A DNA stretch of 64,000 nucleotides, taken from contig OU452204.1 of assembly GCA_911728435.2 (NCBI GenBank), positions 3,100,001-3,164,000 on the forward strand. Direction: 5' to 3'. Below, piece after piece: positions 20,893-32,300 of the stretch; the first letter of the stretch is position 1; the number at the start of each line of letters is the position of its first letter. This DNA comes from Apoderus coryli. Its lineage: Eukaryota > Arthropoda > Insecta > Coleoptera > Attelabidae. Under the pieces are notes generated by a model. The model did not search any database. It had not been told where the DNA came from and worked only from the letters and a program-made list of their open reading frames with translations. Position numbers and translations under genes: made by a program.

Positions 20893-21279
20893 TTGAAACT
20901 ATTATAACAACTATAAAGGGAAAAGGAAAAGTATTTGAATGTATCAATATTACACAATATGTTGTAGCTATAATCTTACCTTAGTGGAAAGAAATTTTTT
21001 TTTTTAACGAAAATCAAACTACATTTTATAAGCAAACTTAATTAGTTAGTCTGAGGGTTTCTGAAGGAAACCGATCAGTTACATTGTACATGTTATTTGG
21101 TTTCTTTTTATAAATCATGGATGAATTATTAATTTTATTTCTAAACGTGTTATTATGAACACATACCAAATAGAAATGAGAGGGAAGGTCAAGTACTGTC
21201 AATCATTCAATTGTTTGAAGTTAGTGATATCAGTCAAACCAGCCATAGCCATGTATGAGAGGAAGAGTTGTGGTTCGAC

Positions 21280-21558
21280 AAAATGCGCATCTCTGAACAC
21301 ACCAAGACATTGATAACTCTACATTTAACTGATATTAATAGTAACTCATCCTTCGCTAACCATATAGTCAATAATGGACATAACTTTGATCTCCTTACAG
21401 GGTTTACCCCTCTACATATCTGCAATAAGAGTATAAAATTAAATAACCTCGAATGTCTTGAAATCTTCAAACACACTAAATACCACAAGGATGACTGCCT
21501 CAATGAGCAAATTGAATTTGATTGCTTCCCGTTTTACAGCTCTCTGAAATTTGTCTAA
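21280..21558 (+). pseudogene. Penelope-like C-terminal (GIY-YIG side) coding remnant
   Basis: About 92 codons: RISEHTKTLITLHLTDINS, then SSFANHIVNNGHNF, LHICNKSIKLNNLECLEIF and DDCLNEQIEFD. This matches the segment after the GIY-YIG core in Penelope polyproteins ('NFA.H....H', 'LE..EI', 'LN.QI'). The first codons derive from the inverted arm. No catalytic GIY-YIG motif or reverse transcriptase remains. A related fragment lies at 47625-47830. Confidence 0.75.
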
Positions 21559-22091
21559 TTCATACCAGGTGATAGAAATTCTAACCTCAAAATAAAAATA
21601 AATACCTTCCTCTTGTCCCTTTATTTTAACACCAACATAACTGTCTAGACGTTATAATAACCAACAGGACGCTATTGACACAATTTCAACCTTCCGCATT
21701 TTGTCGAACAACAACTCTTCCTCTCATACATGGCTGTGGCTGGTTTGACTGATATCACTAACTTCAAACAATTGAATGATTGACAGTACTTGACCTTCCC
21801 TCTCATTTCTATTTGGTATGTGTTCATAATAACAGGTTTAGAAATAAAATTAATAATTCATCCATGATTTATAAAAAGAAACCAAATAACATGTACAATG
21901 TAACTGATCGGTTTCCTTCAGAAACCCTCAGACTAACTAATTAAGTTTGCTTATAAAATGTAGTTTGATTTTCGTTAAAAAAATTTTTTTTTCTTTCCAC
22001 TAAGGTAAGATTATAGCTACAACATATTGTGTAATATTGATACATTCAAATACTTTTCCTTTTCCCTTTATAGTTGTTATAATAGTTTCAA

Positions 22092-22120
22092 CTGATGATG
22101 ACCCTTACTAGGGCCGAAAC
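22092..22120 (+). ncRNA. Hammerhead-ribozyme-like core, right Penelope arm
   Basis: Identical core to the left arm in opposite orientation: CTGATGA (22092-22098), CCCT-TACT-AGGG stem, GAAAC (22116-22120). It lies downstream of the endonuclease remnant on the same strand. Confidence 0.6.
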
Positions 22121-22760
22121 ATGTATTGATTGAATGAGTGGTTCGTTGGAGGGACCTGTTAATAAACAATTTAGTGGATGCGACAGCATTTTATTTCCTC
22201 ACTAAGGCTTAGTTAAACCTATTTTTGAAAGTTTGTTTAATATTATACCGTGGTCAATCTGATTGAATGTTTTCAAGAAGTCGATATAAATGACATCCGT
22301 TTAACTGCACTCATCCATGCCTATAGGTATAGCTTGTGTAATATTGACCAGGTTCGTGACAGTCCAGGGAAGAAACTAAGTTTATCAAATGTTCTTATAG
22401 ATTTTACATGAGTGAATAAGATATTATATAAAACCATTTTAAAAGATTTTGTAAAATATCATGACAAAACATTCGGATAGTTTTCGATATGATTTCGCTC
22501 AATATTCTTATATATGGGACAACCTCTTGCGGTCTTCGAACTTCGGCATCTGAAACATAAGTTAAACAAAACAGTTAAGGGTTTGGCAAATATTATTGCA
22601 CAGTCACGTAATAAAAAGGAGGGAATACTATCGGATCCAGATGTATTTTTAAGCTTTAGTTTCTTTGAAGCTGTTAAAACCTCAACCTCACAAACAATCG
22701 AAATATCCAATGGCAGTGACTCCAAGGATACAGGATCATTTTATCAGGAATGCCAGTAAC

Positions 22761-23129
22761 TGTATTCTATTTCTTAATATACTGACAGGATTAGTATATT
22801 GAGTCCTCTGCCTCTGTATAATAAAAATATATTATCATAAGAGTAGGAGGAGGGTAAATTTGAATTTGGGACTAAAAATAACATCAACTTTCAAAAATTT
22901 CAGTAAATAAAACAATACATTTATTGAACCAAATTTGTATTATTTCATGAACCAGTGACGCGATTTGTTTTGATTAATTCCTGTTATAAAAAACTTAAGT
23001 GAGTACATTCTTTTTTAGTTTAGCGAAAAAGAACTATTGAACCATGGGAAACATATCCGTTTCAGGGTTAAGTTCACTACTTGTTATATAACAATACTTA
23101 GTCTAACCGTTAATAAGTCTAGTAGTCGA
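22761..23129. other. Upstream region of the 23350 gene; no other gene seen
   Basis: AT-rich sequence between the LINE remnant and the small secreted-protein gene. Confidence 0.5.
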
Positions 23130-23136
23130 TATAAAA
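23130..23136 (+). promoter_or_regulatory. Possible TATA box for the 23350 gene
   Basis: TATAAAA in GTCGATATAAAAGAC lies 214-220 bases before the ATG, implying a long 5' UTR or a further upstream exon. Distance makes this tentative. Confidence 0.3.
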
Positions 23137-23349
23137 GACAAAAGATCTATAGTGATACAATCTCTTTTGCTAATTAGGTATTATTAATAATGTGTATTGG
23201 AATAAATATTATTATTTAGTGAATGGGGGATTAAAAGCTAAAAATAATTATATTTATTATTTATATTAGTAGTTAGATGAAAGTAGTAAACCAACAAAGC
23301 AGCTTTGACGTATTTTAGTTGACAAAGTTAATAAACTGTGTTTCATAAG

Positions 23350-26300
23350 ATGTTGAAGATCTTAATTGTCGTGAGTTGCATAGTATTAACTACTGCATAT
23401 CCATGTAAGTCAATATAATAATATATCTTTCATTATAGTTAGAAATTCGAGTTTGACTAACAAACCCGTAGCACACTTTTGTTGTGTAGATAATGTATGT
23501 ACCGGGTGTACAGATAAGAAAGGACGCCGGCTCTATCTCGAAAACTAATCATGTTACGGTTGTAGGATTTTTTTGTTTAATAAAAGCAAACAAGGGAAAT
23601 CGCTGGAAAATATAATAAGGCTCAGTATAAAGGCAATGTTTGGGAGTATCAACAAAAGTATTGCTGCTTTTATTTATTTTTTATACAGGCTGATCCACTA
23701 AGCGTGGCCAGCGCCTGTATCTCTGAAACTATTGGTCGTAGAACCTTGGGGAAAATTTGTTTTCAATTAAAGTGGTCATGAGAATATTCTGGAAATTATT
23801 TTCAAGTTCCGCATTTCGCCACAAGGGGGCGTGATTTAATTTAAAAATTTAAAATGCTTAATTTCTCCAAAAATTTCCAAATATAGTTAAACATGTGGTA
23901 ACATCTTGAAAAAGTTTAGACAATTTTACACCACGTTTTGTCTCAGGCTTGTTGATATATGATCCTTAATAAGAGTGGGGGAAGCCATTCAATGTGCAAT
24001 TATTTAAATAACTGTAACTTCTAAACGCCTTATTCGATTTTGACAAACTTAAGATTAATTGGAAGAGAAAACCAAACATTTTTATCTGCCGTATTCGATG
24101 ATAGACAATAGTTTCTAATAAACTTGCCAGAGGGCGCAATTCGTAATCATCAGAGTTTTTTCGATTTTTCTCCAAAAACTTAAATTGCACGGTATAAATC
24201 TAAAATTTCATAATCGCAAACTAGATTACATTTACAAGAAAAGTATGAAAACCGCAGTTCGTTATCTTTGTTCATTTCAAACTTATTCCCAAAACAAAAA
24301 TTTGGGCGTATCTAATGCGGACTTCTAGAAAATACATCAAGATAGCTTAATCTATCTTGTTTAATAACAAGTTCAGTAGGTTTCTATGGAGACAAATAAT
24401 ATTAATTATTGGTCACCTTATTTATAATGGATAGGTCTTTTGACGTTGACTTTATAAAAATCGTGAAAATAAGTAATTTTCATTTGTAAATCCGTGCCCT
24501 TCTTCCGACCTAATTAAGATTTTAGGCATGGTCCAAATTATGTAAGAGACGAAATAACTTTTTTATTTCAAATGCATAAATAGAACAGAACAAAAGTAAA
24601 AATACCTAAATGAAAATCTAAACATGCGAATAATAAGTAAACATTTAAGTATAAAAAAAAATCATAGGTGCTCAAATTGTTTTCCATCATTTGAAATACA
24701 AAGATTTAACCGATTTCTGGTAGAATTCACGGCTGCTTCTAGTTCAGCGCGAGGTAAACTACCGATTGCATTTCGAATTCTAATAATCATGTCTGCTTGT
24801 CGTCTGCACTTTGTAGACAATATCTACAAAGTGAGATTTTGACCAGTTAAAACTCTACCTCGTAAATAAAAATTCAATTATGTTAAATCAGGAGACCTGG
24901 CCGGCCAAGGAAAGTTACTTCCCCTCACAATCCACCGGTCTGGAAAATGTTCATTAAGGAAATTGCGAACACGAAGGGAAAAATGAGCAGGACACCCATC
25001 AAGTTGTATCCACATGCTTCTTCTCACAAGTAAAGCAACATATTCTAGTAATTGGGGCAAATGAAATGAAATCTAAAAAATTAAGGTACATTTCACTTGT
25101 CAAAATACCTTCAAAAATATGCGGACCAATAAGCATGCCGTTAATTATGCCACACCAAACATTACAGGTCCATTGATGTTGATTATCAACTTCACGCATC
25201 CAGTGTGGTTTGTTTTCTGGCCAAAAATGCATGTTGGGAAAATTTACCCTCCCAGTATGGGTAAATGATGCCTCATCTGTTCATAATATTTGAGACAAAA
25301 ATTGTGGAATATCTCTTATCATGTTTTTTAACCAATAACAATAGTTTAATCTCATATCAAAATCAGAATCACTTAGGGCTTGACATAACACTCCATGGTA
25401 AGGACGAAATTTTTTTCCCACAAGGATTCTTTGAATTGTGCCGTAACTAAGGTCCAAATCTCTAGCCATTTCTCTTATACTACTATGGGGTTCTGCGTTA
25501 ACATATGCCAGTACATTAATAACTGCGTCCTCTGTCCTTGCAGGACGGCGTCTTCTTATGGAGGGTACAAGCCGAACACAACAATATTGTCTCAGACAGC
25601 GAGCTAAACGTTGAAAAACTCTCCATGACTGGTGAACTCTATGAGGATAACGCAAAGCGTATTCTCTTGAAGCCACCACTGCATTTTCAAATAGCTAATA
25701 TCTCGTATGTTTCTTCATTTGTAAACGGAATTCTAACTTAACAAATATTAGCTATTGCTTCAAATTAAATATTAATTATTTAACACTATTTGAGTACCTA
25801 ATAATTGTTAAAACACGTTTAGAAAATGTTACATACAATTTTACATAGAAATGTCAGTAGTGCTGTCTAATAAATAATCTAATTTATCTCCATGGAAACC
25901 TGCCGAATTTTTTTGACAGCTAGGTATCTTGATTTATTTTTTAGAAGGCCGTATTAGACTTATTTATTTGTTTACCATTAGGAATACAGATAACAGATTA
26001 CAAAAGAATCCACAACAGTATTCACAATATAATACAAGTTTCTGACAAATGTATTTATCCAAAAAAAAAAATAATTTAAAATAAACATAAAATGAAGAAT
26101 TTATTTACTTAAGCCTAAATATTACATTAAATAAACACAATACTACCCAATAAAGAGAAAAACAAAACTAAAAACCACCTACATGAACATACCCCTCATA
26201 AACGACTTAAACCGAGCCAAGGTTATGTCAAATAAGTCTACGTCAGCACGATACAAATTACATGTTCGCAAAATGCGAATTATTATTTACTCGTATTATT

Positions 26301-29300
26301 ATTATATTATTATGCCCAGATTATTGTTTTGGATATAACTTGGAAACGAACAAAAATATCGAACTGCGGTTTTCACATTTTTCTTGCAAAAATAATCTAG
26401 TTTGCGATTATGGGATTGTAGTTATAAGGTGCCATTTAAGTTTTTGGAGGAAAATCGAAAAACTCTAATGATTACAAATTGCGCCCTCTGAAAAGTTTAT
26501 TCGGAACTATTGTGTATTAGCGGATACTACAGTTAAAAATGCTTGGTTTTCTCTTCCAAGCAATCTCAAGTTTGTCAAAATCAAATAAGTGGTTTAGAAG
26601 TTATAGCAATTTAAATAATTATACTTTGAATGGCTTCCCCCACTCTTATTAAGGATCATACATCAATAAGCCTCAGACAAAAGTGGTGTAAAATTATCTA
26701 GGCTTTCCTATGATGTTACCAAATTTTTGACCACATTTGAGAATTTTCGCAGAAATCAAGCATTTTAAATTTTTAAATGAAATAACGCCCCCTTGTGGCG
26801 AAACGCGGAACTTGAAAATAATTTCTAGAATTTTCTCATGACCACTTTAATTGAAAAAAAAATTTCCCCAAGGTTCTACGACAATTAGTTTCCGAGATAC
26901 AGCCGCTGGCCACGCTTAGTGGATTAGCCTGTATATGGCCGCTAGATGGAGATATATAACAATGTGTCCTATTTTGTCAATTTTCTTAGAAAAATCAAAT
27001 GGAATGGTACTATTAGTCTTCACTAGATAGAAAGAGCATATAAAAATAAAGAAAACAGTGAAAACCGGAAGTCTCTATCTTTTTCCTGTCCATATCAATG
27101 ACTGAATATATTTTTGCCTAAATTGAACATTTAATAAATTTTTATATTATGAATAGTGGGCTCCTAAAACCGTACCGTGAATAGTTTTCGAGATAGTGCC
27201 GGCGTCCTTTCTTATCTGTAAACCGGGTACTCATCTAACATTAATTGTAACCGTTTAAAGATATCCGATAGATAGTTTTGGCTCTGCTTTAAAGGCAGAG
27301 ACAGACTATTACACTTCACGTAAGATCCGATGCTATTCCGCATTATCAGGGAACATCAGAAAAATCTGCAATACAATATATGCGTGCTTATACATGGGTT
27401 TAGAAGTCGACTACGGTCACATCATGCAGCTCACGGTAAGTTATATGCGACTGCATAATTTGGTCTTGCAAATTTACATTTTGGCACGCCTGCTATATCA
27501 CGCGTGAGAGCAGTGTTGCCCTTTTACACATAATTATCGAATTTAGACATAATTTTGTTATATATTTGCTAGAAAAATAAAATAGATTTGCTAATAGAAT
27601 CACGTTTAACATAAGGTTTTAGTACCTTGTGTGAGTTAACATGGGGTTTATACAGCATACTCATAACAACTATAAGCGTAATTAAATTAGTTTAAACAAA
27701 GATATATACAGGGTGTTTGAAAACTACGCGCTAATATTTAAGGGGGTGATTTATCAGGTCATTTTTAGAAAATAGTTCCCTTACACATACGTTCGGAAAT
27801 GCATTGTTTCCAAGATACAAGGTGTTTTTCAAATAAAATTCAAATATCTCCTTACGGATTTCTTTGAAATTTGGCAGGGTTGTTGCTAGAAATAGGGAGC
27901 TTATATGACTCTAACTAGATCAACATTATCAAGTTCAGTGACGTTAGGCGGCAACATAACAAAAATTATTCACAAAAAATGTACGCTACTGACTGTAATT
28001 TAATTTAGATATTGTCTTGAGATAAAGCAACTAAAACTACAACTTTTTTATGTCTTGAATTTTTTTCACATTCGTTTACGAGATAAAAATTTAAAACATT
28101 TTTCAACATACCAAGAATATTCGCGAATAATAATTCGACTAAAAATCTGTAACTTTGATGGTCTTTGACTGCGCCAATTAGTCAAATTTGTGGAAGTCCC
28201 TTAACATGAAACACTATAAAAATGCCGAGATGACCGACATGCACTATCATTTATGGACTCGCTGATGGCAATGCATTAGAAACTAGGCGCTTGTACACTG
28301 AATGATTTCCTCAGCGAATAACTTCTGAAATTTGCGAAAGCATTCATCGACGCTTTGATGGAGCAGGCACAGTAAAACGAAGTGGAGGAACAGGAAGTCC
28401 AAAGACAGCAAGAACGGTAGAGCCCGAAGAGGATTTGCTGAATATGGTTGAAAAAACTCCAGGTACTTCTACACGAAAAAATTGCTGAGGTTTTTAACCG
28501 AAACATACGAAAATCGCTGGATTGGCCGAGGTGGACCTCACTTGTGGGGGAGGGATAACACCGTCTGCTCATAGGGCAGGAATGTTCGAAAGATCCTTCA
28601 CTTGGAATTGTTCTCATGCCGTGTTCAAAAGGAAATTGAAGCAAAATTGAAAGGTGCAATAAAGTGAAAACTATAAATAGGTAGTTAGTTGATGACTTAT
28701 GTTTTGTTTGCATAGTTTTGTTCCTTGTTATGGAGATGTAAATTTTGAATTACACCTTGCAATAATATATGAATATTGAATTAAGCAGTTTTAATTTAAA
28801 GATGTTAAAAACGTCGGGATTAATGTACTTTATGTTGTTGTTGGGTATGTGGTTTAAATTTAAAATAATTCCATATTTTTGTTTTCGAAGGATATAAGTG
28901 TACTCATGCCATTTCATTATGTCATGACTCTTGTAATTGTGTTACATCTTGAATAAAGAGAATATAATTATTATGCCTGCACGATCCCTCCCAGTCAATG
29001 AGGAGAAGATTGGATTCATGTATCCAAGCTAGAGGTGGTCACTTTCAACAGTTTTTGTAATTTTTTGTATTCGGTATAAATGCTAATTTCATTTATTTAT
29101 TTATTTTGATCTTGCATCGAAATGTTATTTTTAGTTGAACTATACGCGAATATTCTTGGTATATTGAAAAAGGTTTTAAATTTTTATCTCGTAAACGAAG
29201 CAACATATGAAAAATATACAAGAGATAATAGTTGTCCCCTAACGCCACAGGACTTAATTAAAAAAAAACCGTTATTAAAAAAAAAAATTTAACACCTTGT

Positions 29301-32300
29301 ATCTTGGAAACAATGCATTTCCGGACGTATGTTTATGGGATATTTTTTGATAAAATGACCAGAACCCTAGAACAGTAACCTTAAATTACAATTACGTGGT
29401 CACTAACCATTCGTAATTTTTACGATTTTTTTTTTTTAATTAAATAAAAATACATATAAATTTTTTTCAACTTTATTTTTATTGCCAAAAATAACAAAAG
29501 GATATCATTTTACACTAAAATAACCACCCAATAAACTATTTTTCCGCATCACAGGTAACACAAAAACGAGCATGATGTTCCGCGCAGAATGCCCGAAGAC
29601 ACTGATTACAATATAGGGACGTCATTCTTCTTTTATTTGATGGACAGATGATGTAACAAGTTGTGCGCTTCTCAGGAAAATGTTCGTCGTTAGTATTTCC
29701 AAGAGGAATTTTAATTATAACACTAATAAGAAGCGTTGCAAAGTTGGTATCGCAAAACGCTTTTCCAGCCATGTTTAAACTTTTTTGAAGTGACTACTTC
29801 TTTGGTCGCATGAGAGTGATTTTTCAAGGTCGCGTCACGTCACGACACGATTTAATATTTTCGTCCCGCAAAAGAGATGAAGCATATAACAAATATGAGG
29901 GAGAGAGAGAGACAGAAATATTTGTGATCTACACACTATATCCTATACCACACTTAGGGTGTTATTTTACAAAGAAAAGATTGTGTATTATACGAGATAC
30001 TGTCGATACAACCGGTGTAGGTATTGAATTCAATTTTTTATGGAGGTAGACGTAAACAGTAATCATATAATATAATAACGAAATATTAGAGAGGGTCAGC
30101 CATAAGGAAGAAGATTGTGCTTGGGCTTCGTGATGCTTGGATCCGTTTGAAAATTATGAGTCAATTAAAGATATTAATAATATATACTTTACCCAAGAGA
30201 AATAAATATGTTGTAGGTTGAAATTCTCGTGAAACAAGTATTCACTTCTATCACGTGTACTGTCCTGCACGCGAATTTTTGTTTTTTTTTTTTGTTGAGT
30301 ATTGCTGTGTTCAGAATCGGTGTTCTCTGCATTGGAAAAGTCTGACTCATATTCTGATCCAGATGGGCTAAAACAATTTTCCAAGTTGTCTTCAGTGTCT
30401 GAGTCAGTGGAAACTTCTTCATTGGGTTCTTGTTTATCATCATCGAATTCACCTGGCAGCGCGCCTTTCAAATCCAATAATATTTCTGCTTGGGCCAAGG
30501 GTCTTATATCTTCCCATTTCCTGGCCATTATGTAATAAATTTAACTCAAAAATGAAAAAATCAAGAATACAAAACTTTAAAAAAAAAGTAACGTAAACAC
30601 TAACCTGTCGTAAAAAACACGAAGCGATGAGTAAACAAGTATGTGCTGACAACAACCATAACACTCACGAATTGCTCGCTAGACTTACCAACTAAGCTAC
30701 TAGAGCGCCGACACATCTAAGGTTAATACATTATTGCCTTTTTTTTGGAAAAAAATTGCTTTCGTAAATATTACGAATGGTTAATATTGTAGGGTTAAAT
30801 ATTGCCCCGTCTTGCTTTTTGAAACACCCTGTATATATAAGTGTCTCTATCTAATTTTGAGTTTTAGATAGAGCACAACTGATTTTATTAATCCAAATTT
30901 TGTATTTCATTATGTTAATGGATATTCTAACTTGTTAGTTTACACTTACGACGAATTTTTTAAACTGATGGTTCGTGTATAAGCGGTTCCTATGATTACA
31001 ATGAATTGAAATTTTAAGATACGCTTATACCATTCTGTTTATTTATGCTGTAAGGCTAAGGCCTGATAGCATGTGAGATTTTATCGATCTGATAACACGT
31101 GACCTCACGTGACGTGTTTATTGATTTTGACTAAGCCCGAGCTAATAAGCATAATCATAAAATTCATTGTAATCATAGGGCGTTTATACACGAATGATAA
31201 GGCGTAAATGAAAATTAGCAAACTTGAAAATGAGCTGTGCTTAGAGTTTTAGCTAAATTAGATAGATATCTACGCTTATATGTATATCATTGTTTAAACT
31301 AATTTAATTATGCTCATAGTTATTATTATGTTATATAAACCGGAAAATTATGTTAGCTCACACATTTATTAAAAAAAAAACTTACCTATTTGAACGTAAT
31401 TCATCATTTCCCTTTACTCAAACCTTATGTTAAGCAAGATTTTATTCGTAAATATATTTTATTTTGCCAGCAAATCTATGACAAAATTATGTTAGAAATC
31501 GATAATAATGTGTAAAAACGCAACACTGCTCTCGTGCGTGATATAGCAGAAAATTATTTAGTCGCATGTAACTTTCCGTGAGGTGCATGAGGTGACCGTA
31601 GTATACTTCTAAACCCGTTTATAGGGACGCATAAATTGTCTTGCAGATGTTTTGGACGTGCCGTGACATTGCGTAATAGCATGTGATCTAACTTGCGGTG
31701 ATAATAGTCTGTCTCTGCCTTAAAGGTACGTTTTCGGTATGACCGCTGGCCATCGCGCTGGCAGTCGATCACGGTCGCTGCGATTAATGGTTTTCGTTGA
31801 AATGTCCCAGCATTACGGTTTGATTTTCAAAGACATACGGATTATTGCAAAAATGAGTACTAATAATACACAACGGTCGTTATTATAACTATTTTTGATA
31901 GAAGGCGAGGAAGATCATATAGGTAGTAGAGTTACTAATATCATTTTTTTTAACGTGCAAAAATTTCCAAATAATCAATATTAATTTCGGAATTATTTAC
32001 TAATTAACTATGTTCCTAAATTTAAACAGTTACTGCGGGTGTGTTTAATATGGATACCAAAGGACCCACACACTACTATTACAACACTAATACTTCCGTT
32101 CTGAATATATATGAAGAAATTGTGGAGAAGACGTAGTTTTATTTACATAAAAATTATTTTTTTGAGGTTGAAGTCAAATCTAATTAACTATGGATCTTTT
32201 CAAAACCTAGACCCAATGGTCTATCTATCTATCAAACCCAGTTTTCAGCTTCGTGATAAATTAGGTACGGAATGTAAACTTTTCAATCATCTGCATAAGT

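Larger units (their letters stand above)
20742..22199 (+). mobile_element. Penelope-like retroelement with 490 bp inverted arms
   Basis: 20786-21283 is an almost exact reverse complement of 21697-22198 (for example ATGCTGTCGCATCCACTAAA against its complement at 22170-22192). The centre (21284-21696) encodes the end of a Penelope GIY-YIG endonuclease. Each arm carries a CTGATGA...GAAAC hammerhead-like core. A 12-base direct repeat CACTAAGGCTTA flanks the unit, consistent with the variable 10-15 base duplications of Penelope elements. The reverse transcriptase is deleted, so this copy is nonautonomous. Confidence 0.75.
20285..22760 (-). pseudogene. LINE reverse transcriptase remnant, split by a Penelope element
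   Basis: The minus-strand frame at 22459-22725 encodes the start of a Jockey/I-type reverse transcriptase: LKNTSGSDSIPSFLLRDC, FAKPLTVLFNLCF, and IENYPNVLS. On the far side of the 20742-22199 insertion, other minus-strand frames give LFNIFINDIVDNF, then SKLLFMLII (a decayed FADD box), and LSLNFNKCVCTSF. So a full palm is represented with many stops and frameshifts. The direct repeat CACTAAGGCTTA (20730-20741 and 22200-22211) marks the later insertion. A long-dead copy. Confidence 0.7.
23686..26931 (-). mobile_element. DD41D transposon with about 750 bp terminal inverted repeats
   Basis: Tips are CAGGCTGATCCACTAAGCG (23686) and, complemented, CAGGCTAATCCACTAAGCG (26931), with TA duplicated at 23684-23685 and 26932-26933. 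Inverted similarity continues inward for hundreds of bases (CCACAAGGGGGCGT against ACGCCCCCTTGTGG; CAGAGGGCGCAAT-type blocks; GTTTCTATGGAGA against TCTCCATGGAAAC) to about 24415 and 25885. The right arm is interrupted by a 350-base insertion (about 25965-26318). The 1.1 kb core encodes a broken transposase on the minus strand. Confidence 0.8.
23502..27227. mobile_element. TA-flanked mariner-like MITE, split by another element
   Basis: The left tip CCGGGTGTACAGATAAGAAA and the complemented right tip CCCGGTTTACAGATAAGAAA are TIRs, followed by GGACGCCGGC and TTTCGAGATAG-type sequence; TA flanks both ends (23500-23501, 27228-27229). The two halves (23502-23683 and 26934-27227) are the ends of a roughly 480-650 bp noncoding element also present at 8165-8827. 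The 23686-26931 transposon inserted at a TA inside it. Confidence 0.75.
29365..30794 (-). mobile_element. Internally deleted piggyBac-like element
   Basis: The left end CCCTAGAACAGTAACC and right end ATATTGTAGGG are piggyBac-type tips. TTAA follows the right end (30795-30798); AGAA precedes the left, a mutated copy of the same site. Subterminal repeats TAACCATTCGTAATTTTTACG (29403) and its inverse CGTAAATATTACGAATGGTTA (30763) strengthen the match. The minus strand carries N- and C-terminal pieces of the transposase with the middle replaced by unrelated sequence (29790-30150). Confidence 0.8.
27719..30831 (+). mobile_element. DD41D-type transposon remnant, TA target, with piggyBac inside
   Basis: Tips CAGGGTGTTTGAAAACTACG (27719) and, complemented, CAGGGTGTTTCAAAAAGCAA (30831), TA on each side (27717-27718, 30832-30833). 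Inverted arms run to about 28140 and 29125, for example ACAAGGTGTTTTTCAAATAAA against TTTAACACCTTGTATCTTGG and AATATTCGCG against CGCGAATATT. The core holds an internally deleted transposase on the plus strand. The right arm is split by a piggyBac-like element at 29365-30794. Confidence 0.75.
27294..31719. mobile_element. Foldback-type element with about 420-500 bp inverted arms
   Basis: Tips GGCAGAGACAGACTATTA (27294) and, complemented, GGCAGAGACAGACTATTA (31719) match exactly. TTAAA lies outside both (27289-27293, 31720-31724), so the target is TTAA-like or a 5-base duplication. The arms stay similar to about 27700 and 31230 (ATGGGTTTAGAAGTCGACTACGGTCAC-like block; ATATCACGCGTGAGAGCAGTG; AACATAAGGTTT). 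A second internal inverted repeat (30965-31000 with 31150-31200) lies in the right part. No transposase of its own. The 27719-30831 element is inserted next to its left arm. Confidence 0.7.

Noticed and set aside
28276..28713. 145-codon minus-strand frame.
   Set aside because: It overlaps, in antisense, a recognisable transposase N-terminus on the plus strand.
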